From assembly GCA_002307135.1 (NCBI GenBank), contig DBTQ01000022.1, forward strand, positions 1 to 64,000: a DNA stretch of 64,000 bases, in the 5' to 3' direction. The notes beneath the pieces were generated by a model. The model was not told where the DNA came from. It ran no database searches and worked only from the letters and a program-made list of their open reading frames with translations. This document shows positions 15,834-25,491 of the stretch, piece by piece (the first letter of the stretch is position 1; each line of letters begins with the position of its first letter). The position numbers were made by a program, and so were the translations under genes. The stretch comes from Bacteroidetes bacterium UBA1312. Lineage in GTDB: Bacteria > Bacteroidota > Bacteroidia > Chitinophagales > Chitinophagaceae.

Positions 15834-18683
15834 TTAATTAAGTTTGAAACGAATACCCACTAAATAGTTACGGCCAAAAAGTTCTTTCCGCACAATAACA
15901 GAATTGGGTAAATCCTGATAAGGAAGCTGATAATAATTACCCGGAGCGGTGCTTACAAAACGGGTCTTATCCTGTCTCAATTCTACGATAGTGGCAGTAT
16001 TCAGAAGGTTATTCAATTTTGCATAAATAGATATCCCTTTAGTAATGCGTTTTTCTACAGAAAAGTCTAAAAGCATTAGCGCTTTTTGCCAATAATTGAG
16101 GTCTTTAAAATTCGATACAAACGCAATCTTTTCTCCCGTATAGGCTAGCGCAAGTTGCGCATCTAGACCCATCACCGGGTTTTTATAAAGGAGCGATAAA
16201 TTGCCGATATGGGCGCTTTGTCCCTGAAGTGGACGAGTTACTTCAACTGGAGTTTTCTTATAAGTGTTCGATACCGGATCATTATGGTAATCGATTACAA
16301 CCGCATGTATGCTGGAGTTTGTGTAAGTGTAATTAAATGATACCCCAAAGTAGTGGAAGAACTTTGTTACCTGCAATTCCAATCCAAAATTAGTAGCGCG
16401 AGAAGCCGTACTATCAGTACCATTTGGATTACGAGGTACAATATCCAATGCCGATGGTCCACTCAATGGATCCAATGAATACTCGATTGGGTTAAGCATG
16501 CTTTTGTAAAATGCACCAACCAATATCTGATCTACCCCTTTAGGAAACCATTCATACCGAAGATCAATATTTTGAGCAACAGTATGCTTCAAATAAGGAT
16601 TGCCATGCTCCGAAAACTCTTCTCCACTAAAACCCTGAGGTGCTAATTCAAACAATGCAGGTCGAGTAATCGACTCAAAATATGATAAGCGAATATTAGT
16701 TTTAGGATTCAACTTGTACTTCAGATGAAGTCCTGGTAGCACATCCAAATAATCAAATGTTCCATTCTGACCCACAAATACTTTAGGATCCTCTGCCATT
16801 TCATAATGCTGGTGCGTATGCTCTACACGCACGCCCGCAAGTACTTGCAGTTTTTTACCAAGCATTGTTTTAGCCTGTACATATCCAGCACTGATATTCT
16901 CGTAAGAAGTGTAAGTAAGATCATTAATAGGTTGAGTACCTTTTCCTCCACCTGTAGTAATAGCTAGTGAATCTGTCATAATACTATTATAAGTAGCACC
17001 TTTTCCAGAAAGACCTGTTAGCTTATAATCATTATAATAATTATCTCGTGTCTTATGACGATACATACCACCAGCAGAAAATTCGATATCTCTTTTTGCA
17101 ACGGTTGGTGTATAATGTAAATTCACAAAAGCCTGTTGGTCTTGCTCGGTTGTATTCTCCCAGCTATGATGCACACTATTAATCGTTTCCGGAATAGCCG
17201 TAAGATTTCCGGTAGCACCATCTCTTTGTACACCAGTAGAGGTATGTAACTCAGCCATATCAGGCACATCACGTTTTGCACGACTAATAGCAAGTGTCCA
17301 ATCAGCAGAAATTTTATCCGTAAGCTCATGCTTCCCTTTCAAAGACACGCTGGAAATATTTTGTTTACGAACCGCAGAACGACGATAAATATCTACAGGT
17401 CCGGTTCCTGCACCCGTACGTTGAATAGACACTGCGGTGTCAATAATGTATCGCGACTCCTGCTCATTCAATTGTGTAAATAGACCATATAGTGAAATCG
17501 TATTTCTACTATTGAAATCGTAATTAACTAAGCCATGCAAGCCTGTACGTGTTTGTTGTTTATCGTACTTATAGATCTCTAGATCCGTGAATTGCGCCAC
17601 ATTATTGATGTCAGGTTGCGCCGAAGGTTTGAAGAAAATAGAAGAACTTCCCTTAAATGTATTCTGATAAGAACCGGAAAATATAGCTCCCAGCTTTTTG
17701 TTTTTGCCGAAGCGATTACCCAGTGTAAGACTAAACAAACTATTGGGTTTTACATTGTTCTGATTAAAGACAAGATTATTGCGCGCAAAATCGTTGGCTG
17801 TAGCATTGTAAGCCGCACCGTTAGCTCGGTAAGGATCCTGACTATTAATTACAGACGAATTGAAACTAGTATAACTTCTGTCCAAAAGTGTTTCATTAAA
17901 ACCTGTAGCAGCACTGGCATGAACAGTTAGTTTATCCGGTGCACTTTTCAAAACCATATTCATGGTTCCTCCTATTGCATCGGCTTCCATATTGGGTGTG
18001 AGCGATTTTACAACCTCAAGTCTTTCTAAAATTTCAGCCGGGAAAATATCCATCGGCACATACCGAGCTTTATCATCCGGGCTTGGTATTTTTATTCCAT
18101 TTACAGTGGTGGTATTATAGCGTTTATCCATACCCCGAATAATTGCATAACGAGCCTCACCGGTTGCATCACGCTGAACAGCCACTCCAGATATACGCTG
18201 AAGTACATTAGCCACTGTAATATCCGGCAAAAGTTGTATTGCTCTTGCAGACATTACATTTACCTGAGCATCGGAGCTTTTCTCTATATTGCGCGCCTGC
18301 TCTTCAGAACCATTTTTATATTTTGTACGAATTTGTACTTCTTTTAATTCTTTAGCTTTGGGATACACCGCAAGGTTTACAACAACATCAGGAAGCCTTT
18401 CTGTAATAGTTACCTGTTGGTCTTCTACTTCATAACCCGAATATTTAATAGCAATATTATAAGTACCTACAGGGGCATTCTTTACAGTATAAGTACCATC
18501 CAATCCGGTAGTAGCATTCAAATGAATTGATCCATTATCCAACAATACAACTGCGCCAACTATGGGTTCTCCTGTTTTCTTATCTGTTGCAGTTCCCTTA
18601 ATAATTCCTGCGAATAAACCATTGCTCCAAATTGACAATAACAGCAGTAAAAAACCACCCTTTTTAAGTAACATTCTATCCAT
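15834..18683 (-). CDS. TonB-dependent outer-membrane receptor with carboxypeptidase-regulatory N-terminus
   Basis: A 949-residue protein. The signal peptide ends near GLFAG. Residues about 26-110 form a CarboxypepD_reg domain (GTATDKKTGEPIVGAVVLLDN, TTGLDGTYTVKNAPVGTYNI). The plug follows with NVMSARAIQLLPDITVANVLQRISGV and RYAIIRGMDKRYNTTTVNGI, then a long beta-barrel ending in a typical terminal strand LVGIRFKLN. It would import a ligand through the outer membrane using ExbBD-TonB energy; the ligand is unknown. It is not a SusC with a SusD partner; instead its neighbours are a beta-helix lipoprotein and a secreted nuclease-fold protein. Confidence 0.9.
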   Translation of the reverse strand: MDRMLLKKGGFLLLLLSIWSNGLFAGIIKGTATDKKTGEPIVGAVVLLDNGSIHLNATTGLDGTYTVKNAPVGTYNIAIKYSGYEVEDQQVTITERLPDVVVNLAVYPKAKELKEVQIRTKYKNGSEEQARNIEKSSDAQVNVMSARAIQLLPDITVANVLQRISGVAVQRDATGEARYAIIRGMDKRYNTTTVNGIKIPSPDDKARYVPMDIFPAEILERLEVVKSLTPNMEADAIGGTMNMVLKSAPDKLTVHASAATGFNETLLDRSYTSFNSSVINSQDPYRANGAAYNATANDFARNNLVFNQNNVKPNSLFSLTLGNRFGKNKKLGAIFSGSYQNTFKGSSSIFFKPSAQPDINNVAQFTDLEIYKYDKQQTRTGLHGLVNYDFNSRNTISLYGLFTQLNEQESRYIIDTAVSIQRTGAGTGPVDIYRRSAVRKQNISSVSLKGKHELTDKISADWTLAISRAKRDVPDMAELHTSTGVQRDGATGNLTAIPETINSVHHSWENTTEQDQQAFVNLHYTPTVAKRDIEFSAGGMYRHKTRDNYYNDYKLTGLSGKGATYNSIMTDSLAITTGGGKGTQPINDLTYTSYENISAGYVQAKTMLGKKLQVLAGVRVEHTHQHYEMAEDPKVFVGQNGTFDYLDVLPGLHLKYKLNPKTNIRLSYFESITRPALFELAPQGFSGEEFSEHGNPYLKHTVAQNIDLRYEWFPKGVDQILVGAFYKSMLNPIEYSLDPLSGPSALDIVPRNPNGTDSTASRATNFGLELQVTKFFHYFGVSFNYTYTNSSIHAVVIDYHNDPVSNTYKKTPVEVTRPLQGQSAHIGNLSLLYKNPVMGLDAQLALAYTGEKIAFVSNFKDLNYWQKALMLLDFSVEKRITKGISIYAKLNNLLNTATIVELRQDKTRFVSTAPGNYYQLPYQDLPNSVIVRKELFGRNYLVGIRFKLN

Positions 18684-18950
18684 TTTTTCTAAAAGTTTTG
18701 TAAAAGTATAGGTTGGGATTTTACAAAAAATGCTGATTATAATTTGATAAGCATAGCATAACGTCAGCGTAATAATGACTTAACCTTGCGCTAATATTTA
18801 CATAACCTTTGCCGCCAATAGAGGCCATTTTGCATACAAATACCTGTTTACTTAAATCGACAAGACACAATTAAGCAACATTTGCGCAACATCATTTTCC
18901 TAAACATCATTCTGAAAAAATGAATCGTTGGATCCCAAATAAAAATGCTC

Positions 18951-20372
18951 TTATTCTTTCAGCATTTTGCCAACGAAAAGTATTCTGGTATCGTCTGAAA
19001 CACGAATAAAATAAATACCCTTTTCCGCCTCAAATGGAAGCTGAACCAGCTCCGTATCAATCCGCACTTTTTCATCCAGCAACAAACGACCATACATATC
19101 ATAACAGGATACACGAACCTTTCGCCCCATAAAAGGAGCAGAAAATGAAATACCAATTTCAACACTCACCGGATTCACAATAAATACTTTCTCATCAGGC
19201 AGTAGCATATCGTGCAATCCAAGTGGCACCTCAGGATCAGCCGGGCTTGTTCCCGTTGTATTATAGCTCACTTCAAGGTCTGCCATCACCGGATATTTAT
19301 TAGACATTTGAAAAAGTGAATTAATAACACTTGCCGGTGCAGCCGTATTTACCGTAGTAGAATTGTTATTGATCGAAATACTTAACCTATGCCCATCATT
19401 GCCAATAGTGCGATAGGAATTCGGAATATATTTTACATAGTTAGTGTTATTCAATATCCATGGCGAAATAAAAATATGATCGTACCAACCCTTTGCACCA
19501 CCACTCGTTCCACAGCTATTGGGCACACTAGCAGACGATCTAGTAGAGGTAGTCAGGTAAGCACTATATGCATTTGGATTGGCATCATAGTTAGCAGGAT
19601 AAGTCAGTTTATTATCCGGGGTAAATGGAGGATCATAAAAACGATAATTAGTATCAGCAGGAGCTACCAGCGTTTGATAACAAGTTTCCGACGTACTTCT
19701 TGTATTGAAATCGCCCATATTAATATGGTTAGCTAAGTGACTAAAATGAGTCTTTATTTGCTGCATTTCACCAACAATTTGAGCACCCCTTACTGCATCA
19801 TTCGACGATCCGGATTGATCATGGTTAACTGTAAAATAAAGAAAGGTAGTATCGTGCGTAGTGGCCAGATTAGGGTCTTTGTAATACAATTTATAAGTAT
19901 TAAAGTCCGTAATATTTACATAAGAACACAACAGAGCTACATAGCCCAATTTATTCTGATTGTAAAACAGTATCGACATATCGCTTGATGCAGCTGCATT
20001 GGTAAACGGGCAATAAGCGTATCTGCCCGGGTAAGCAGCATTTAAAGCAAACTTTAATATAGAATCGCCAAAACTGATAGCTGCACTATAACTAAAATCA
20101 GTGGGTCCCGTTTTTATAGAGCCCATTTTCTCTAAAGAAATAACATCCGGATTGGTGTACTGTACTATTGTGTCCAAATAAGCATGATACAAGCCATTCG
20201 GCCCTTGGCAAAGCGGGTACTCACCATAATTCAATACATTATATGCCATCACTCTTAATGTGTCCTTTTGCGCCCTCGCTTCCGTATTTTGCAACAACAG
20301 TACGAACGACACAATTCCAGCTAACTTATACCAACCCCGATACATCGGAGTATGCTTTTTTATAAATTTCAT
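18951..20372 (-). CDS. Secreted endonuclease/exonuclease/phosphatase-fold protein with T9SS sorting domain
   Basis: About 473 residues from the ATG at 20370-20372; longer in-frame starts lack a signal. The signal peptide is followed by DTLRVMAYNVLNYGEYP, the first EEP motif with Asn. Later come YFTVNHDQS, HINMGDFNTRS (the GDFN motif) and KGWYDHIFIS (the terminal D-H motif). The C-terminal 80 residues are a T9SS type A sorting domain (VSCYDMYGRLLLDEKV, EKGIYFIRV), so it is exported through the outer membrane. DNase or phosphodiesterase/phosphatase activity is likely. It is co-directional with the TonB receptor, 267 bases apart, suggesting linked nutrient (for example phosphate) scavenging; that link is inference. 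Confidence 0.85.
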   Translation of the reverse strand: MKFIKKHTPMYRGWYKLAGIVSFVLLLQNTEARAQKDTLRVMAYNVLNYGEYPLCQGPNGLYHAYLDTIVQYTNPDVISLEKMGSIKTGPTDFSYSAAISFGDSILKFALNAAYPGRYAYCPFTNAAASSDMSILFYNQNKLGYVALLCSYVNITDFNTYKLYYKDPNLATTHDTTFLYFTVNHDQSGSSNDAVRGAQIVGEMQQIKTHFSHLANHINMGDFNTRSTSETCYQTLVAPADTNYRFYDPPFTPDNKLTYPANYDANPNAYSAYLTTSTRSSASVPNSCGTSGGAKGWYDHIFISPWILNNTNYVKYIPNSYRTIGNDGHRLSISINNNSTTVNTAAPASVINSLFQMSNKYPVMADLEVSYNTTGTSPADPEVPLGLHDMLLPDEKVFIVNPVSVEIGISFSAPFMGRKVRVSCYDMYGRLLLDEKVRIDTELVQLPFEAEKGIYFIRVSDDTRILFVGKMLKE

Positions 20373-20677
20373 CCTATCAGAAAATGTTCTTTTTTTATAA
20401 ATTTTACATTCCTTACAAAAGAACACCCTCAAGGTTATGATTGTGTTAGTTTCTTATTATCGTATTATTAAGTACCGCCTTTCAAATCAAGCACCGGCAT
20501 TAATAATATTCTTGTCTGACACAAAATATCTGACACAAAATCCATAAAGTTTACACCCCTATTTTCATGCTGTTATCCGCTCCTGAATCGCCCGAACAAT
20601 GGCTCATTTAAGCCCCTTGAGCGACATACAAGCATCCATTCACTATACATTTAGAAAGTACTCATTCGTAAAATAAA

Positions 20678-20710
20678 TTTGTTCATCTGGAAAATAGAAC
20701 ATTACATTTG
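20678..20710 (+). promoter_or_regulatory. Promoter of the sphingolipid / inositol-lipid operon
   Basis: TTTG at 20678-20681 and TACATTTG at 20703-20710 are perfect matches to the Bacteroidota -33 and -7 elements, separated by 21 bases. Transcription would start near 20716-20718, giving a leader of about 80 bases before spt. Confidence 0.7.
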
Positions 20711-20718
20711 TCGAACAT

Positions 20719-20743
20719 TAGACCAAAATACGATTTTAGTCTA
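20719..20743 (+). promoter_or_regulatory. 25-bp palindromic operator at the spt transcription start
   Basis: The arms TAGAC-C-AAAAT and ATTTT-A-GTCTA flank the three-base centre ACG: an 11-bp arm with one mismatch. It begins within a few bases of the expected start of transcription, an ideal place for a repressor. A half-site (TAGACGAAAA) is present before the TetR gene at 31903, so that regulator is the natural candidate; this is inference. Confidence 0.55.
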
Positions 20744-20796
20744 AAAGAAATAAAGACAAATGGTCTGTTTATATTTTTCATCTAAAAACAAGACGA

Positions 20797-22008
20797 ATGC
20801 GTAAAAAATTACACGATAAAGTAAACGCATATACAGCGGCAGAAGAAGCCAGGATAGCTGGTATTTATCCATACTTCAGGCCTATATCATCTGCTCAGGA
20901 CACCGAGGTAACCATTAATAATAAACGCGTGTTGATGTTTGGATCCAATTCCTACCTCGGGTTAACCAATCATCCCCGCATTAAAGAAGCAGCACAAAAA
21001 GCCATTGAAAAGTATGGCACCGGATGTGCGGGATCTCGTTTTCTAAATGGAACCCTGGACATACACCTCGAGCTGGAAGAAAAATTGGCAGCCTATACCA
21101 AAAAAGAAGCAGCACTCGTTTTCAGCACCGGGTTTCAGGCCAACCTTGGCATCCTCTCTTCGCTTACAGGGCGCAATGATTATATTATTCTGGACGAATA
21201 CGATCATGCTTCCATCATTGATGGTACTCGTTTATCCTTTTCGCGTGTGGTCAAATATGCACATAACGATATGGACGACCTGGACTACAAACTCAGTAAA
21301 CTACCCGACGAGGCCATCAAATTAATTGCTGTTGACGGAGTATTCAGCATGGAAGGTGACATTGTAAAACTACCCGAAATTGTACAGCTTGCAGAACAGT
21401 ATGGTGCTAATGTGATGGTGGACGATGCGCACGGTTTGGGCGTATTGGGTTATAAAGGAGCAGGAACCGCATCGCATTTTGGAGTGACCAATGATGTCGA
21501 TTTGATTATGGGCACCTTCAGTAAATCATTGGCTTCATTAGGCGGATTCGTAGCTGCAGACCACACCACTATTGAGTACCTCAAACACCATGCTCGCGCC
21601 CTTATGTTTAGTGCCAGTATGTCGCCTGCATCTGTGGCAAGTGTTATTACAGCACTCGATATTATTCAATCAGAACACGAACATATTGAAAGATTGTGGC
21701 GCAATACGCATTATGCTATGCAATTATTGCAGGACGCCGGATTTGACATTGGCGCTACCGAAACGCCAATTATACCTATCTACATCCGCAACAACGAACA
21801 AACTTTTATGATCACCAAAATACTACAGGAACAAGGTGTATTTGTCAATCCCGTAGTATCACCTGCTGTACGTCCGGAGTCCACACTCATTAGATTCTCG
21901 TTGATGGCTACACACACATTTGCACAAATAGACGAAGCTATAGACAAATTGAAAAAAGCTTACCAGCAAGTAACAAAAGGATTTCAACTAACTGCACAGG
22001 CCGTATGA
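20797..22008 (+). CDS. spt: Serine palmitoyltransferase (alpha-oxoamine synthase)
   Basis: A 403-residue PLP enzyme of the alpha-oxoamine synthase family that condenses serine with a fatty acyl thioester to 3-ketosphinganine, the first step of sphingolipid synthesis. Visible motifs: MFGSNSYLGLTNHP near the start, GTGCAGSRFLNGT, EYDHASIIDG, the cofactor site DDAHGLGVLG, and the PLP lysine in GTFSKSLASLGG (Lys243). KBL and BioF share this fold, but the sphingolipid genes that follow decide the call. It overlaps the next gene by four bases (ATGA). Expression runs from the promoter and palindrome just upstream. Confidence 0.92.
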   Translation: MRKKLHDKVNAYTAAEEARIAGIYPYFRPISSAQDTEVTINNKRVLMFGSNSYLGLTNHPRIKEAAQKAIEKYGTGCAGSRFLNGTLDIHLELEEKLAAYTKKEAALVFSTGFQANLGILSSLTGRNDYIILDEYDHASIIDGTRLSFSRVVKYAHNDMDDLDYKLSKLPDEAIKLIAVDGVFSMEGDIVKLPEIVQLAEQYGANVMVDDAHGLGVLGYKGAGTASHFGVTNDVDLIMGTFSKSLASLGGFVAADHTTIEYLKHHARALMFSASMSPASVASVITALDIIQSEHEHIERLWRNTHYAMQLLQDAGFDIGATETPIIPIYIRNNEQTFMITKILQEQGVFVNPVVSPAVRPESTLIRFSLMATHTFAQIDEAIDKLKKAYQQVTKGFQLTAQAV

Positions 22009-23120
22009 AATACATAAAAGTTGTTTCGGACAAAAAGGAATTGAAGTCATTTATTGACTTCCCGCACGAGCTATATAAAAATGATGCGAATTATGTTCCG
22101 GAGCTGTTTATTGCCCAAAGGGACCTATTGACTAAGCACCCATTTTTACAACACTCTTCCCTACAATTATTTTTGGCTTACGACAATGATGTTATTGTAG
22201 GACGCATAGCTGCTATATGCAACAACAACCACAATGCCTTCAATCATACTAAAGATGGTTTCTTCGGATTTTTTGACACCATCAACGATCGCGAAATAGT
22301 AACCATGCTACTCAGTCATGCAGAACAATGGTTGCGTGAACACGGACTACAAACCATCATTGGTCCGGTCAACCCCACCACCAACGAAACATGTGGCTTA
22401 TTAGTTACAGGCTTCGACACCCCGCCTGTAGCCATGATGACCTATAATTATCCCTACTATTCGGCACTATTAGAAGATGCAGGCCTGAACAAAAAAACAG
22501 ACCTTCTGGCATACAACATACCCGCTACAGACCTCAACGACAAATCTGTACGGCTCATGGATAGTATTCGTTTACGGCTGGCAAACAAAGGCATTACCAT
22601 AAGACCCGGAAATTTAAAAAACTTTAAACAAGAGGTAGATGGATTGAGGCAGGTATATAACAATGCTTGGGACAAAAATCTAGGATTCGTACCAATGACT
22701 AACGATGAATTTAACTATATGGCTAAGGATTTGAAGTTGGTATTGGATCCTGATTTTTGTCTTGTGGCAGAACACGAAGGCAAGCCTGTAGCCTTTGCAT
22801 TGTGCATTCCGGACATCAATCAGATACAGATTAAAATTAAAAAAGGAAGATTACTACCAAGCGGCATTTTCAAGCTCCTATTTCAAAGAAAAAAAATAAA
22901 TGCCATCCGGGTCATTGCATTAGGTGTTACAGCACCCTATCGAAAAATGGGCATCGAAGCCATTTTTTATGCAACCATTATTCAAAAAGGTTTAGAAAAA
23001 AACATGGCACGGGCAGAAGCATCGTGGATATTAGAAGACAATGAGATGATGAACCGCGCCATTGAACATATCAATGGTGCAGTGTACAAAAGATACAGGA
23101 TTTACGAAAAAGCACTATAA
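22005..23120 (+). CDS. GNAT-fold acyltransferase, probable bacterial ceramide synthase
   Basis: A 371-residue protein of the GNAT superfamily. It starts with KVVSDKKELKSFIDFPHELYKNDANYVPEL, typical of a two-domain GNAT group; acyl-CoA site residues appear in the region VIALGVTAPYRKMGIEAIFYATII, which contains the R-x-x-G-x-x pyrophosphate loop. In Caulobacter the ceramide synthase bCerS is a GNAT-like protein encoded near spt and cerR; the same order here (spt, GNAT, epimerase) supports N-acylation of the long-chain base as its role. Start overlaps the spt stop; the next gene begins two bases after its stop. Confidence 0.75.
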   Translation: MKYIKVVSDKKELKSFIDFPHELYKNDANYVPELFIAQRDLLTKHPFLQHSSLQLFLAYDNDVIVGRIAAICNNNHNAFNHTKDGFFGFFDTINDREIVTMLLSHAEQWLREHGLQTIIGPVNPTTNETCGLLVTGFDTPPVAMMTYNYPYYSALLEDAGLNKKTDLLAYNIPATDLNDKSVRLMDSIRLRLANKGITIRPGNLKNFKQEVDGLRQVYNNAWDKNLGFVPMTNDEFNYMAKDLKLVLDPDFCLVAEHEGKPVAFALCIPDINQIQIKIKKGRLLPSGIFKLLFQRKKINAIRVIALGVTAPYRKMGIEAIFYATIIQKGLEKNMARAEASWILEDNEMMNRAIEHINGAVYKRYRIYEKAL

Positions 23121-23122
23121 CA

Positions 23123-24106
23123 ATGAATGGCAAAATATTGATAACCGGCGCAAGTGGCTTTGTAGGTTATCATCTTATTGAAGCAGCTTTACAACAAGGG
23201 CTGGAAGTATATGCAGCTATACGTCCATCCAGCCATATCGAACATTTAAAAACATTGGACATACAATTTGTATTGATCGATTTTTCAGACAAAGACAATA
23301 TCCGCAAACATTTTAAAGAATCGGGTTATGACTATGTAATACATGCAGCAGGTTTAACCAAAGCACGAAACACAGAAGAATATAACCTCGTCAATGCACA
23401 CTATTCGAGCAACCTTGCAGAAGTAGCTGCAGAATTTCCATTAAGAAAATTTGTTTTTATCAGCAGCCTTGCAGCATTAGGTCCGGTGCCTTATCATCAT
23501 GAGTATCCACTCAGTGAAAAATCGCTCCCTAATCCGGTAACAGACTATGGCAGAAGTAAATTATTAGCAGAACGCCGGCTATCAAATATACCCGGATTGC
23601 CATTAATCATACTACGTCCAACAGCGGTATATGGTCCCAGAGAAAAAGATATTTTCATTATGTTCCGAACGCTGCGAAACGGTATTGAACCCTATATCGG
23701 ACGCAAAGCACAGTGGTTGAGTTTTGTGTATGTCAAAGACCTGGCAAGTTTAAGCATTAGTGTACTTGCCCAATCCATCAAACGCAATGTCTATCATGTT
23801 TCAGATGGTCAGGTTTACGATCGTTATGCCTTATCTGCCATGACCAAAAAAGTGCTGGATCAGCGTACCCTCAAAATACATGTGCCCCTATGCCTCGTAA
23901 AAGTGATAGCCGGCACGCTCGAAATAGTCAGTGGCGCCAACAAAGTACCTACGCTCAATAAAGAAAAACTGCAAGAACTCGTAGCAGAAAACTGGAAATG
24001 CAACATCACTAAAGCACAAGAAGAACTAGGCTATCAACCGAAATATAATTTAGAACAAGGGCTTACAGAAACGCTCAAATGGTACCAACAAAACAAATGG
24101 CTATAA
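23123..24106 (+). CDS. NAD(P)-dependent epimerase/dehydratase-fold reductase, probable CerR
   Basis: A 327-residue extended short-chain dehydrogenase. The N-terminal GxxGxxG site is ILITGASGFVGYHLIEAAL; the catalytic YxxxK is in VTDYGRSKLLAERRL and the preceding Ser in VFISSLAALG. It ends with the usual family tail (GLTETLKWYQ). In the bacterial ceramide pathway CerR, an epimerase-fold reductase, reduces the 3-oxo group after N-acylation. Its place directly after spt and the GNAT gene supports that role. A general nucleotide-sugar epimerase is the alternative, less likely in this context. Confidence 0.75.
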   Translation: MNGKILITGASGFVGYHLIEAALQQGLEVYAAIRPSSHIEHLKTLDIQFVLIDFSDKDNIRKHFKESGYDYVIHAAGLTKARNTEEYNLVNAHYSSNLAEVAAEFPLRKFVFISSLAALGPVPYHHEYPLSEKSLPNPVTDYGRSKLLAERRLSNIPGLPLIILRPTAVYGPREKDIFIMFRTLRNGIEPYIGRKAQWLSFVYVKDLASLSISVLAQSIKRNVYHVSDGQVYDRYALSAMTKKVLDQRTLKIHVPLCLVKVIAGTLEIVSGANKVPTLNKEKLQELVAENWKCNITKAQEELGYQPKYNLEQGLTETLKWYQQNKWL

Positions 24107-24158
24107 GCAGCCCGTCATAATAACAACAATTAATCATCAACATTTTAAAACAACAAAA

Positions 24159-25484
24159 ATGGAATACCAAATTAAAGATGCTACAGGCAAGCTGGGCATT
24201 TTAATGCCTGGACTAGGCGCAGTAGCCACCACATTTATTGCGGGTGTAGCTGCTATCAACAAAGGATTCTCCCAACCAGTGGGATCGTTGACACAAATGG
24301 GCAATATCCGTCTGGGGAAACGCACTGAAAACCGCTATCCCCTCATCAAGGATTTTGTACCACTTGCCCAACTCAAAGATCTCGTTTTTGGAGGCTGGGA
24401 TGTGTACACCGACAATGTCTATGAAGCGGCATTAAATGCCAAAGTGCTCGAACCAGCACTATTACAGAGTATTCGTCCTGAGCTGGAAGCACTCAAACCC
24501 ATGCAAGCCGTTTTCGACAGAGATTATGTAAAAAACCTCGACGGTGTAAATGTAAAACAGAAAAACACCAAATGGGAATTGGCACAGGCACTCATAGAAG
24601 ATATCCGCCGATTCAAAGAAGAAAATAATTGTGAGCGCTTAGTGATGGTATGGTGTGCATCAACCGAAAAATATATTGAAGAAACGGATGTTCATCAAAC
24701 CATTACGGCATTCGAAACAGGATTAAGAAACAATGACGAAAACATTGCACCAAGCATGATCTATGCTTATGCAGCCATCAGTTCACACGTACCGTTTGCC
24801 AATGGTGCGCCCAACCTTAGCTGCGACATTCCTGCACTCATCGATTTAGCTAAAGAATTGAATGTACCTCTTGCAGGAAAAGATTTTAAAACCGGACAAA
24901 CCCTCATGAAAACCATTGTTGCTCCTGGCTTACAAGCCCGCGCATTGGGTGTAAGAGGCTGGTTCTCTTCCAATATATTAGGCAATCGCGATGGACTGGT
25001 GCTGGACGATCCGGACAACTTCAAAACCAAAGAAGTGTCTAAACTCAGTGTACTCGAAGAGATATTGAATGCAGATATTAATCCTGAATTGTATGGCGAT
25101 CTCTACCACAAAGTGCGCATCAATTACTACCCACCTCATGGCGACAATAAAGAAAGCTGGGACAATATAGACATCTTTGGCTGGCTGGGTTATCAAATGC
25201 AAATCAAGATCAATTTCCTATGTCGCGACTCCATACTCGCCGCACCCATCGTGCTCGACCTCGCACTCTTTATGGACCTCGCACAACGCGCCGAAATGGG
25301 TGGCATACAGGAATGGTTATCGTTCTATTTTAAATCGCCACAAACAGCTCCGGGGCTCAAACCGGAACACGACATTTTCAAACAATTGATCAAGTTGCAA
25401 AACACTTTACGCCATATTATGGGCGAAGATTTGATCACACATTTAGGACTCGATTACTATCAAGATTTAGTAGAAGCACTATAA
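24159..25484 (+). CDS. ino1: Myo-inositol-3-phosphate synthase
   Basis: A 441-residue NAD-dependent enzyme converting glucose 6-phosphate to inositol 3-phosphate, the head-group precursor for inositol lipids. Visible family features: GKLGILMPGLGAVATTFIAG (nucleotide loop), VFGGWDVYTDNVYEAA, PLAGKDFKTGQTLMKT and LGVRGWFSSNILGNRDG, the conserved core of inositol-phosphate synthases, followed by YYPPHGDNKESWDNID. Length fits bacterial members. It follows the ceramide genes in the same direction, and in Bacteroides an equivalent gene lies with phosphatidylinositol-phosphate synthase genes. Confidence 0.93.
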   Translation: MEYQIKDATGKLGILMPGLGAVATTFIAGVAAINKGFSQPVGSLTQMGNIRLGKRTENRYPLIKDFVPLAQLKDLVFGGWDVYTDNVYEAALNAKVLEPALLQSIRPELEALKPMQAVFDRDYVKNLDGVNVKQKNTKWELAQALIEDIRRFKEENNCERLVMVWCASTEKYIEETDVHQTITAFETGLRNNDENIAPSMIYAYAAISSHVPFANGAPNLSCDIPALIDLAKELNVPLAGKDFKTGQTLMKTIVAPGLQARALGVRGWFSSNILGNRDGLVLDDPDNFKTKEVSKLSVLEEILNADINPELYGDLYHKVRINYYPPHGDNKESWDNIDIFGWLGYQMQIKINFLCRDSILAAPIVLDLALFMDLAQRAEMGGIQEWLSFYFKSPQTAPGLKPEHDIFKQLIKLQNTLRHIMGEDLITHLGLDYYQDLVEAL

Positions 25485-25491
25485 TATAAAA

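Larger units (their letters stand above)
20373..20796. other. Divergent promoter region between the secreted nuclease and the lipid operon
   Basis: No gene seen. It holds a 13-bp tandem direct repeat, TCTGACACAAAAT at 20515-20527 and 20529-20541, then the spt promoter and a palindrome (separate entries). GAACATTA also occurs twice, within 20696-20720, 19 bases apart. The density of repeats suggests regulated expression on both sides. Confidence 0.5.
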
